Assembly (NCBI GenBank): GCA_016748015.1
Contig: JAAOMT010000303.1
Location: 252,257 to 316,256 of the forward strand
Source of the DNA: Geosiphon pyriformis
Taxonomy: Eukaryota > Glomeromycota > Glomeromycetes > Archaeosporales > Geosiphonaceae
DNA length: 64,000 nt
Direction: 5' to 3'
The translations under genes were made by a program, and so were the position numbers. Under the pieces are notes generated by a model, which was not told where the DNA came from, made no database searches, and saw only the letters and a list, made by a program, of their open reading frames with translations. Below, piece by piece: positions 44,616-54,989 of this stretch (within the stretch, counting starts at the first letter, position 1; every line of letters starts with the position of its first letter).

Positions 44616-45363
44616 TGACAGATCTAATTTGGAAATTTGCTATATGTAATATTCAGAGTACCAATGTCTCTGCAAAACAAGAAAACATTGTTCAATAACA
44701 TAAAAATTCAGATAATATAGTTTCAATTATTACTAAGATAAAATTAAGATCTAACATTAGGCCATAAATCATGAATAAGTTTAATAAAGTTCAAATTTTT
44801 ACTTTTGGTTTGGATATGAGTTTTCTTAATACTAGAGTTGCCATAATTATAAACAATTTTTTGACTTAACATGTTTTTAAGATAGATGAAATTCCAGGTT
44901 GGTTGATTTTTGTATGTTTTTTGTTCAAAAACAAGCTTTCAGTTATAATATTGAGTTTGTATGCTGGTAAATTTATTGGTATGCATTTTGGCCAAGCTTC
45001 TGATATCAATATTATGATCTCTAAAGCAATCAATTTTAGCTCTTTTATAGTGTTGAATGGTGACTTTAATGAGAATAGTTCCAAAAAAAGTGCAAGTTTC
45101 AAGTTCTGCCTAAATTTAAGTCTGGTTATTATTTTTAGTAGATATTTATTGGCCAACATATCTACTTGGAGATATTCTAAGAGTGTTAAGAAAATGCTGA
45201 ATTTTATTTTTGTAAGTAGAAACCTGATATCTACAATTATATATCATAAAGTCAATTATGTGTCAGAGTTTTTTGATATAAATTACAAAATAGTTTTAAT
45301 TATGATCAGTTTAGGTGGACTTCTAAACACTTATCTTAACAACATTTGCAAACAGGCCAATTG
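44616..45363 (+). pseudogene. L2 APE-type endonuclease
   Basis: The open stretch 44903-45361 has Leu-Asn-Gly-Asp-Phe-Asn-Glu-Asn (about 45053), Asn-Phe-Ile-Phe-Val-Ser-Arg (about 45200; usual Ile-Asp-Tyr-Ile-Phe with Asp to Asn) and Asp-Ile-Asn-Tyr-Lys (about 45277) in place of the catalytic Asp-His-Lys. The first part (44620-44900) is readable with stops. Confidence 0.8.
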
Positions 45364-47956
45364 AAACTGGTAGAAATTCAAGTTAAAAAATACAGATAAA
45401 ACCCAATAACTACATTTTAGAGAACAATTCTTTACTGAGTTGTTAGCAAAATTAAATATATTTGCAAATATAAATGATGCTAAAAGATGCTACAGTATAA
45501 GCTGCTAATGTAGTGTTCTTTAAACATTAGTATAATGAATTTAATTATTTAAAAAACAAACAATCTTTGAAATTTTTTAAATTAGAATTGCTTGTTATAA
45601 AAGTTGTAAGGGGTTAGAATTCTGAAAATTTTTTAGATTTTGACTATTTTGTTGGGATTTGATTGGCTATTAATAGAGTTGAAATATTTAAGGTTGCTAA
45701 CATAGTTTTGAAGAGTGTAAGTTTGATGAGTTTGGTCAAATATTTATCTATGATAAGAAAAATGTATCAAAGATCTAAGTATTATAAATCTAAAACATCT
45801 AAAGATACAGCTATAGAAAAGTGATTAATTGTCATATAGAAGATTTTTGTTCTAACAAGAGACAAATAATAAAAAGTATTTTAAAATATCTATTTTGCAA
45901 GATTGTTTTGAATTACTTAGTAGTAGAAGATGAGTTGGTAATCAAGTCTAATAAAGTAAAGCTTAAAGTAGATAAAATCATAAAAAAATGAATGAGAAAG
46001 TGGTCAGTGCTCCCAAAGATGTCTGATTTTTGGGCTTGTTAGTACATGTCTTTAAATTATGTTAAAGATGATGATTTTCTGGTGTAATAAAAAGAATTAG
46101 TATGAATAAACTGTTTTTAGTTGTTAATAATTTGCCAAATAATAAAACTGTTAGGTTGTTAGAGATACTTAATGAACTTTGAAAACATTATAGTGGAAAG
46201 ATATTGGTTTGTCTTTTAAAGCTCTTGAATTTATGTTTGACTTTAAATATGGTTTTAATTCCTTAAAAAAGAGCATAGGTTTTGATAATCCCAAAATCTT
46301 ATAAATAAAATAGTGTTTTAATAAATATTAGGTCTATTGCACTAATTAAAACAGCCTGAAAGATCTTATCTAAGATTTTTTTTGATTGAATATTAGCAGC
46401 ATACAGCAAATTTAACATTTTTTATGGTGATAATTTTTTGGTATTAAAGAATACTTCAACTTAGTCTTTTATTTTTGCCATTAAATTAGTTGTTGAAGAT
46501 GCTTTAGAAAAAAATAAAAAACTTTGGTTAGCGTTACAAAACATGTGCAAAGCTTATAATTTAGTAGACTGGTATTATTTAAGAGCTAGTTTGCTTTACA
46601 TTAAAATGTGCAGCAGGTTTATCAAGTTTTTTGGCAGTATTCATAAAAATTGGATTAACAGAGTAATAACAGATTTTGGATTTTCAAATGGTTATAGAGT
46701 ACATAATGGTTTAAACCAAAATAAAATTTTCTTTCTACTTTTTTGGAAGATTTTTTATGATCTGTTTTTGTGTAAAGTAAAGAAACATAAACATTTGTGT
46801 GATTACCACATTAATACTAAGTTTGTAACAAAGAGTAGTAAGATTGAGACTATTAGAGTGAGGACTTTTTTTTTAGCTGCTGGTGTCTTTGTTAATAATA
46901 CAATTTGAATTGGAAGCTGTTAAGCTTCTATACAATATATTTTGAATATTGCCAGTAAGTTTTTTAATATCAATGATATTTTGATTAATAATAACAAAAC
47001 AGTAATTATCCCCATTAATCAAGGTGTTAAGTCTGCCTTATTATTAATTAATGGCTCACTAATTTCAATTGCTAAAAGGGATGAATCATACAGATACTTG
47101 GACATTTTTTTATCTACTAAAAGTTTTTCTAAGTTTATTTTGGTTCAGACTTATATAGATGTTAGATTCTTTTCTAATGTGATGCTGAAGAAAACAATTA
47201 CAGATAGACAGTTTTCTTACTTGGTTTCAGCTGTTCTACAGCCCATTATTAGTTATTGGATGCAGTATAGTTTTGTTTTATTAAGTGTGTATTGTAAGTA
47301 AAATGTTATAATTAAAAAGAATCTTAAGATGAAGACTAGTTTACTATATAATTTTTTCAATAAAATTTTGCATTATTCTTCTTTGTATGATTTAAAATTT
47401 TTTGAGCAAGTGCAGTCTAAAAAGAAATTGGCTTTACTGGTTTTCTTTTTTAATGCTCATGGCATTTTTGGGTATTTATTTGAACATAGATTTTTGGATT
47501 TGTAAGTTCTGAAGTGGTTTTCTTTGACTTTTTTACAATTTCCTATCAAGTTGCATGTTAATTTGGTGAATAATTTTTTGGCCAGTATGGTAAAAATCTT
47601 TTTGAAAAATGAGTTATCTTTGATAAACAATTTACCCAATATATTTTGAGGATCTGATAGTTTTTTGATGTTTGACATCTTGTGACAACTCTTATATTAC
47701 AATTCTGTTCTTTTTTTGAAATATTTGGTATTGTATTTGATAACAAACTTCTGGACAAGAGAAAAAAATTAATGAACTGAAAAACATTTTAGCAGTGGAA
47801 AAGATTGGACCCAAAAGACTCTGTATCCTACTGGTTTATACTGGCATCCAAGTTTATAAGCAAAAATGTTTCTTTGGGAGTTGAGTCTGCTGTTGTTTCT
47901 GAATTGTCTGTGCTGAATGTTTTGGAATCTAAAAATTCTCTAAAATACATGGTAAT
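45364..47956 (+). pseudogene. L2 reverse transcriptase
   Basis: Non-LTR RT with many stops. Open pieces: 46543-46908 (motif A region with Cys-Lys-Ala-Tyr-Asn-Leu-Val, Tyr-Arg-Val-His-Asn-Gly-Leu-Asn-Gln block, ending at Phe-Val-Asn-Asn-Thr where the catalytic Asp-Asp should be) and 46942-47301 (thumb, with Ile-Pro-Ile-Asn-Gln-Gly-Val and Leu-Val-Ser-Ala-Val-Leu-Gln-Pro). Catalytic Asp residues are replaced by Asn, as expected from G-to-A change of GAT/GAC. Confidence 0.82.
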
Positions 47957-48500
47957 TTGTTGGAAATTTCATTTAACTGTATCGAAGTCTACACAGATAA
48001 TTTTTTAAAGAGTGTTGGTTCTGTTGAGGTGACAAGTAAAACAGCTGCTTATTTTCCAGCTGTGAATGTGAATATTGAGATTAGAATAGATAGACTTTTG
48101 TCTTCTACTTTGACAGAATTACAGACTGTTATCTTGGCTTTGGAATATGTTTTATCTTTATGTATAGTGGTTTTGTATTTAAACAGCCAATCTGTAATTG
48201 ATGCTTGTGTGTCTAAGACTTTGTGTGCTGTGTCTGATTTCTGCAATTATTGTTGGATAGAGAGATTATATATAGTCAATTTTATTAAAGATAAAGACAT
48301 TTCTATTAAGTAGATAAAAGTTAAAAGACATTCAAAGATTCTGAGCAATATAAAAGCTGATATGTTGACTAATAAGACCACTTCATCTTTTTGTTCTTTG
48401 TCTTTGGGGTTTAGGAATGGTTTTTGGTGGCTAAAAACACAGCTGTATTTGATAATACTTGTTATTTTGTTTGTAATCTATACTAATCAATTTGTCATGC
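47957..48500 (+). pseudogene. L2 RNase H
   Basis: The open stretch 47957-48313 has Glu-Val-Tyr-Thr-Asp-Asn-Phe (Thr-Asp-Gly-Ser changed to Thr-Asp-Asn-Phe), Ser-Thr-Leu-Thr-Glu-Leu-Gln (catalytic Glu present) and Tyr-Leu-Asn-Ser-Gln-Ser-Val-Ile-Asp-Ala-Cys. A stop at 48311 ends it before the last strand. Confidence 0.75.
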
Positions 48501-49398
48501 TCATTAAGAAACTGGTCTTGGTTATAATATGATTCTAAGTGCTATGATTGGAAAAATAAATTGGATTGCTACTACAAAAGTCTGACATTCTGATTCTTAT
48601 ATGCTTTCTGGTTTTACTAATAAGACTTTAGCTAATTTGTATACATATTTGATGAAAGCAGTACATAAATGGTTGTCAATAGTCATTAGAAAAAAATTGT
48701 ATAATAAGAATTATTCTGGAGTACTGTATTTACTATACAGTAAAATTAAGCTGTTTGATCATGTTTTTATTTGTGCTGGTAATATTGGTCTTTGTAAAAA
48801 CATTTTGGTTAAGGCTGCTAAGAAATAAGTATTATAGGCTAGTTATTCTTGTTTATCTGCTTCTGTTATTTTACATTTACTGTTAATGTGTTCTTTGAAT
48901 ATAGGTTTATACACTGCAATTTGCAAAAATTTTGTGTTAAGAAATTGGTTTGTTAAGACTGTTTTGGTTTTTGATAGGAAGAGGAAAACTGTTCCAACTT
49001 TTATTAAATATGTTAAGTTTGTAATAGAGTTGTATTGCACTAAGATGTGGCTTGTTCAGTCCAAACACAGAGTGAATATAGAGAAAGCTGGATTGGTCAG
49101 AGATGATAATGTGATTTTGGGCTTGTTTTGCTGCTTAGTGTCTATTTTATTAGATAGGATGATTTATATGCTTAGTGTTGTAAAATCTTTTATTGTTAGC
49201 TTTGATAAATGCAAATTGTGTTATTTTTTTTCTGGTTTAGGTGGTAATGTATTTGTTGGTATAGATATGTAGTGTTGTCTTGTTTGGTCTAAGTAGCTAG
49301 TTATATATAGTAAGAATATAAGCTGTATTTAGTCTGAACTACTTAGTTTGAGTTTATATACTAGATAGCAATTAGACTTTACTTGTAAAATAAATAAT
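48501..49398 (+). pseudogene. L2 C-terminal Cys/His region and 3' UTR
   Basis: Open pieces 48601-48828 (with Phe-Asp-His-Val-Phe-Ile-Cys-Ala) and 48886-49272 correspond to the L1 C-terminus. The ORF ends TAG at 49270-49272. The 3' UTR has TCTAAGTAGCTAGTTATATA (about 49289) and ends in an AAAATAAATAAT tail. Confidence 0.75.
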
Positions 49399-49935
49399 AA
49401 AACCATTTTTTTAATAATTTAAATAGTATTATTTAACTACAAATTAATTCAATATTATTAAATAAAAAGATAAAAAACTGTTATTACTTATTTAAAATAT
49501 TTTAATCAAAACTTTAAACAAATTTAAGCTATTATATTAAATTATTATATAATATTTTAAATTTTAAATTAGTTTATAAAAAAGTTAAAAAATAGTATTT
49601 TTTTATAAATATGTTTAATATATCTTAGTAATTTTTAAAAAGTTATTATATTAATTAAAATTTTAGAATTAGTTAAAAACAAACTACATTTAAGCTATAA
49701 ACTTAATAATAAATAAAATATCTGATTTAAATACTAAATTAAAACAATTTAGTAAATTTATTACACAAAAAGTTAAAGAATACTTAGCAAATAACCAAAA
49801 CATGTATTAACTGTTTTAATAAAGAAACAATAACTAAAATAATATACATCAACAAAACCCAATTATTATTACTATTATGGCTGAAAAAAATCTAAATAAA
49901 AATTAATAGTTAGTATATAATAAGCTTTAATCTAA
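49399..49935 (+). mobile_element. Relic gypsy element F, gag right part
   Basis: After the AAAACCATTT repeat the gag reading of relic F resumes. 49731-49815 translates to Ile-Ser-Asp-Leu-Asn-Thr-Lys-Leu-Lys-Gln-Phe-Ser, matching B copy 2 at 28615-28680, and 49865-49895 carries a decayed zinc knuckle. It ends abruptly next to the host island; no protease or pol is seen. Confidence 0.75.
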
Positions 49936-49944
49936 ATAGGCTAG

Positions 49945-49950
49945 ACGCGT
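49945..49950. promoter_or_regulatory. ACGCGT (MCB-like) box upstream of the Sfr1-like gene
   Basis: ACGCGTCA starts 75 bp before the ATG at 50020. ACGCGT is the MBF (MluI cell-cycle box) site that drives G1/S expression of DNA replication and repair genes in yeasts. It is notable in a window where CpG is otherwise rare, and the gene it precedes is a recombination factor. Function here is inferred. Confidence 0.5.
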
Positions 49951-50019
49951 CACAACGTACAAATAAACCTTTCCATCTTTAACTCCTCTGAAGTTTAACA
50001 TCACTGTCGGGGATTTTGA

Positions 50020-51398
50020 ATGGAAAGAAAAATTTTAAACCAGCCGAAATCCCTTTTCGGCTTTGCATTTATCGCTCGATTACTCAAAGTTTGCTCTAAA
50101 CTTAAATGTGAAGCACCAGAATTTTGGACTTTGCGTGACCTTTTTTATCTATTTTCACGGAGAAATACGCCGCTTTTGGTATTTTTTAATCCACAAGCTT
50201 CTGAAAATCCCTTCTATTTATTCATAATTCTTTTTTATTGGTTGGGTCATAAAATCTCGTAAACAGGCTGAAAGTCTCTCACACTGTCAAAGCGTGGTTG
50301 AGAACTTGGTGAAGAAAAGATTTCTAGAAACTAGCTCTTTTTATACAGATGACGGTGATCAAATACTGGTTTATTCGATAAACCCCATAATATGGAAGCC
50401 AATTGAGAGATTATGTCACAAGCAGGCTCTAAAGGAAACCTCACAGCCCGAGCAGGTAAATTTGTGAAATAATTAAATCGATATACCTGTCATATTTAAC
50501 CTAATATGTTAAATTGACCTCGAAACTCAGTCAACTCAACAAAGCTTTATCTCAGGCACGAATAAAGAGCCAGGAACTAAAAGAAAATTGTTGAAATTTG
50601 AAAATGCCGCTGTGGCTATTGATTCAACCAAACCTATTTCTTCATCAGATTTATTACCTTTCCATTCTAATAATACTATTGATTCTTCTAAAACCCTAGT
50701 CTCATCAAGAAGAGCTACATTTTCAAAAAAATCGCTCTCGCGTCCCTTTCGTCCTCCATTTAAAAAACAAGAGTCCTTGAATTCTCCATCTTCAATATCG
50801 TTGAGAACATCAAAGTTTCAATCTCCATTGAATCTACTAGAAAGATACCCTGAAGTGAAAGTTTTAACCAACCAAAAAACGAAAATAGAACAGGACATAG
50901 GCAATGTGGAAGATACAATTCGAAAGATTAGAACGGTTTTAAAATATAAAGAAAAGGTAAAATTGAGCTTAAATTTGGAATAAATATCTGTTCCCAAGGC
51001 TTATCGGGATTGGCTTCTTTAAAAAGGACGAAGATTTCATCCTGGACGAGTTGATAATTAAATGGCGTCATGCGAGCCAACAAGCCGCTGAGTTTCTTTT
51101 TTCGAAATTTCGAGAACACCAGACTTCACTTCAGCACCAGACAAGTTATTCAAGTGCTTGGGGACTAAATAATAATTGGGGTTGGGATGATAACAGTGAA
51201 GAAAACTCTCAAAATTTTCTTGATTATGATGACCATGACGATCGTAATTGCCACTCTAGGGATGTAGATGAGGAAAGTGATACAACAAAGAAAGATGATG
51301 AAAGTTTCCAAAATGTGACGATGAAATCAATGCTTACCCGTTTAGGAGTGGACCTGGCATTGATCAGTTGGGACGAAGATGAAGAATGTTTTCATTGA
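50020..51398 (+). CDS. Sfr1/Mei5-like recombination mediator with N-terminal winged-helix-like region
   Basis: Four exons, all junctions phase 0 with GT-AG introns: 50020-50178, 50267-50455, 50531-50956, 51027-51398 (introns of 88, 75 and 70 nt), giving 381 residues. The C-terminal third matches Mei5/Sfr1: a basic coiled-coil (residues about 234-258, with Ile-Arg-Lys-Ile-Arg), then Asp-Glu-Leu-Ile-Ile-Lys-Trp-Arg and Gln-Gln-Ala-Ala-Glu (about 264-280), and a Met-Leu-Thr-Arg-Leu-Gly-Val-Asp ... Trp-Asp-Glu-Asp-Glu end (360-381). Sfr1 with Swi5 stimulates Rad51/Dmc1 strand exchange. A Pro/Phe-rich basic motif (187-193) lies in the disordered middle. Exons 1-2 (residues 1-116) look like a winged helix and are not part of known Sfr1. 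A shorter model from ATG 50413 with a 50456-50555 intron gives 271 residues. Confidence 0.75.
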
Positions 51399-51686
51399 TG
51401 AAGTCGACATAACTGGGATGTTTTACTTTTTCTTACAGATGTGATTTATTTACAATGAGATTAGAAATTACTCTTAAATATCCAAAAATATTTAAAATTG
51501 AAAGAATTTCTACAATGTTTATACGCAAATGTAAAATACTATAAATTACAAACTCGAAATACACTGCTCCACAAAATATCTATCATTTATATCACACATG
51601 AAATGTTCAAAAGATCAGGAACGCTATACCAAAAAAAATTAAAGTGGTTCCGCTATAAGTATCATTCAGATACCTGCCTCACCAAG
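51399..51686. other. Shared 3' region between convergent host genes
   Basis: 288 bp between the two stop codons, holding the 3' UTRs of both genes. AT-rich, no repeat or gene recognised. Confidence 0.6.
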
Positions 51687-52700
51687 CTATTTCCCTTCTT
51701 GATCAGGAATCTCTTCTATGTTGCTTGGAATATTGGTTTTCCATTTTGCTTTTTTATCTTCATCTTCGTTTGATAATCCCAATAGAACTTGCATACCAGA
51801 AGTACAAATGGGAATATATTTGGGTTCCCCTGGACCTTCGCACTCGATTCTGAGTTTCTCACTACCATCTGGCACCCGATTGGCAAAAACAACTCGAATA
51901 TACTTGTAAAGATAGAGCTTCTTTTTCGCGGGCGAACAAAATTGCAAATGAATGGCATATCTTAAAGTTGGTCTTGTAGATTGACGAAATTCCTCTGGGA
52001 TGGTATACGACTTTTGCCGAAGAAAAGTTTTACTTCCAGCAGGCATATCAGCGAAATCATAAGGAATTAAGAAAAATTTGACGGCTGTTTTGTTGGGATT
52101 TTTGATAATAACTTGCAGTTGACCTTTCATTGGCAAACGATATCCACCCGGGAATTTTTTATACGGCTCACCGATCAATCTATTTTCTAGATCTACATTC
52201 CCAACATAAGGGGTTGGACTGTCTTCCTCCACCAAATCATAGAAATAAGCAGGAAAAACCAAATTAATGTGAGGGGGGCATTTGAGGGAGGATTTACATT
52301 TTCCTTTGCCTAATACTCCGATCTGTGCAATGAAGGTAATAGGCTTAGAGGGAGCCGTCGACATTCGACCGTTCAGAATAGATTCCTTTAAAATCCAAGT
52401 CATTTTAAGCGATTAGAATTTATTGGTAAAAAAAAGGAAAAATATTTTTACCTCGTAACTGCCTACAAGGCTCCCAAACAAATCATTGTTTTGGGTAATT
52501 AAGGAATTTCGCCGCATCGACCTTAAACTGGGTGATGCTGGTGAAGAAGTACAAGAACCATAGCTGCCGTGCGTTCGATGGTAATTATGAGGGGAACAAT
52601 TTAATGAATGATGGGGTTGCCGGCTCAAGTAATATACGTTGGGCCTTCTGGGATTTATATTAATTGGCAAGGTTCCTTGGGGAGATTCTGAAGGAATCAT
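51687..52700 (-). CDS. Atos-family protein (FAM214/Atos homologue)
   Basis: Two exons on the minus strand, 52700-52452 and 52385-51687, joined by a 66-nt intron (GTAAAAATA ... TTTTAAAG), phase 0, giving 315 residues. The splice joins Ser-Tyr-Glu to Glu-Ser-Ile-Leu-Asn-Gly-Arg, restoring the start of the Atos conserved domain (about 78-135). Further family blocks are Gly-Tyr-Arg-Leu-Pro-Met-Lys-Gly-Gln-Leu-Gln (164-174), Asn-Pro-Asn-Lys-Thr-Ala-Val, Asp-Met-Pro-Ala-Gly (195-200) and the Chromosome_seg-type end with Arg-Tyr-Ala-Ile-His-Leu-Gln-Phe (about 225-273). The N-terminus (1-73) is low-complexity, Ser/His/Asn-rich. Animal members are transcription regulators; fungal function is poorly known. 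TAG upstream in frame supports the ATG at 52700. Shorter than most family members. Confidence 0.85.
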
Positions 52701-52960
52701 AATGCTGTTTGTATTAATTAAGGGGATCTAGACACTATTCTGTTAAGTTTTAGTTTTATTATCCGTTTGATCTAAATAACCCTCGCTGCAGAGCGTTTTA
52801 GGGGCTTCACTAATAGTGGTTTGTAAATTTTGGTAATATTGACAATTCCGGATTTCCCTTTAATGAAAAAGAAGAGATGATATGTAAATGTGCAATCCAA
52901 TAATATCGCACGGCGGTTAGGAAAGCTAATCTTATTAGAAAAGTGATTTATAATGTAAAT
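52701..52960 (-). promoter_or_regulatory. Putative promoter/5' UTR of the Atos-family gene
   Basis: Higher GC than the flanks, with several CpG (for example ATATCGCACGGCGG near 52904) and a CCAAT on the plus strand (52897-52901). The sharp change to GC-free sequence at about 52960 marks the end of the host island. No TATA box assigned. Confidence 0.45.
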
Positions 52961-54805
52961 CTATTATCTTACAACTGAAAAAAAATTAGGTTTCAGAAAT
53001 ATTATTTTTTTATTGAATAACTTACATTAGATAATTACAATTTGGCAAATTAAAATTACATTTAAATTAAACATTCCAAAAATATTGAAAATTAAATTTA
53101 AACAATTAAAAAATATTCGATGCCGTAATATTATAGAATTTAAGGAGCAATTATAATTTTTTATTCAATATAATTAAAATATATTTTAAAATAACTTAAT
53201 CGACAATAAGAATTTTTAAAGCAAAATAAAAAAATAAGAATAATTAATTTTATAATTTATAAATACTTAACAACAATATAATTCAAAAATAACAACTATT
53301 TTTTATTAAAATGTTTTTTAATTTTTAATACTTTTTAAAATCAAATTAATTAAAAAATACAAGTAAATTGAATAAATATTATTATTACTTTTAATTTTAA
53401 TTAATGTATTAGCCATTTTTTTTTATATTTTATATTATAATATAATATTTTTTTTAATGTTTTTATTAAATATGATTTTACTACTAACTATATACATAAT
53501 ATTAATATATTTTATAATAGATACAATTTAAATTTGTTTGCATATAACCAGTTATTTAAACTTATATTAAAAATTATTATTACTTTTTTAAACCAAAAAA
53601 GACTTATGAATTCTATTTTACTTAAATAATTTTTTAATATTTGTTATAAACATGCTTAAATATTCAATTTTTGGTTTTTTTTATAAAACTTTACATTATT
53701 TTTTTATATATTTTATATTTAATATAATTTATCAAATTTAATACAATTAATTAATTATCTATATTATAAATATCTAAATAAAATTTATTTCTATTTTTAA
53801 ACTAAACAGAGCTTTTAAACAAATTAATAATTAAACTAAATACACTTGATTTGAGTTTTTACAAAAATAAAATGAATTTTTATATTTATAACAGAATTTA
53901 TATTAGTAGCAAAAAAACAATTAGATTTATTTCAAATTTAATTTTTTCAAACATAAATTTTATTATATAAGACAAATCTTATAACTTAAATTCTAATAAA
54001 CATAATTTAAATTTAAAAGTTTTATTAAAAATTTAAATTAAAAGCAATAAAAAAAGCTTTAAACTTAATATAAAACATTAAATTATTTAATTAATTAACA
54101 AAACTTTAATAATTTTAACAAACTAAAATAAAAATTAATAATCATATAATTCAAATTTTAATATTAATAACAAGATTAATATTTAAAAGTTTTTTGCTAA
54201 ATATAACTTTTTTTAAAATACCAGTTTTAATAATTATAATATTAAAAAAAATTTTAAACTTGAAAATAATAATAGCTTATTTTTAATAGTAAATAAATTT
54301 AAATATTTAAAAAATAAAACAAGTTTAATTATAAACTTAAAGAATTATATTACTAATTTCAAAAACAATACAACCAAAAAAAATTAATTTGGTTTTAAAT
54401 ATATTATAAAAAATAATACTATTAATTAAAAAAAATTAAAACATAATTTTTTTTATCAAAATTAACTAAATAATAACAGTTTTTAAAATTTTAAAAGACT
54501 TAAAATTAACAATTATATATTATTACAAACAATAAATTTTAATAATAATATTTAAAAAGTCTAAAAAATAGGTTTATACAAAAAAAATTAATATTATTTA
54601 TAATTATTTTTAAAACTAAAACATAATTTTAATATAAATTAATTTTGTTTCATAATAATACCAAATAACAAAATAAAATTATTTATTTAAACTTTTTTAA
54701 TAATTAATACTTGTTTTTTAAATATTACTAAAACCAATAATATTTTTAAAAAATAAAATTTTATTTTATTAGCTTAATTTTGAAATTAAATAATCTAATA
54801 ATATA

Positions 54806-54806
<1 letters not shown>
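52961..54806. other. AT-rich decayed sequence, unassigned
   Basis: Almost no G or C and no ORF longer than 60 codons. Texture (A-rich plus strand after 53950) resembles the decayed gypsy relics E and F, but I found no codon-level match. Confidence 0.4.

Positions 54807-54841
<35 letters not shown>
54807..54841. repeat. (TTA)n microsatellite
   Basis: About 12 uninterrupted TTA units directly before the 5' end of LINE L3. Confidence 0.85.
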
Positions 54842-54842
<1 letters not shown>

Positions 54843-54989
54843 AAAAAAACTTTTTTTTTCTTATGTTCCAAATTTTCCAAAAATCACATTTTTAAAAAAG
54901 AAGTTTTTTGTTTTTTTTTTGTTTTTTTATTCAATATTTTTTAACTTAATAATTCTTTTGTTGTAAACTTAAAAGCTGCTTTAAGTGAT

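Larger units (their letters stand above)
42614..49398 (+). mobile_element. LINE L2, near full length
   Basis: About 6.8 kb without internal insertions: T-rich 5' UTR with an inverted repeat (AAAAAACTTCTTT / AAAGAAGTTTTTT, 42616-42690), ORF1, endonuclease, RT, RNase H, C-terminal Cys/His region, 3' UTR and short A-rich tail. Flanked by AAAACCATTT duplications and inserted in the gag of relic F. Many stops, often TAG/TAA at Gln or Trp. It is a sister copy of L3 and a more distant relative of L1. Confidence 0.9.

Noticed and set aside
50413-50555. Short model of the Sfr1-like gene starting at ATG 50413 with intron 50456-50555
   Set aside because: It is possible (GT-AG, in frame), but the four-exon model keeps phase 0 throughout and explains the conserved-looking upstream coding; kept as an alternative.
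52413-52700. Separate 95-codon protein on the minus strand
   Set aside because: It is exon 1 of the Atos-family gene read through into its intron; splicing at 52451/52386 restores the family motif.
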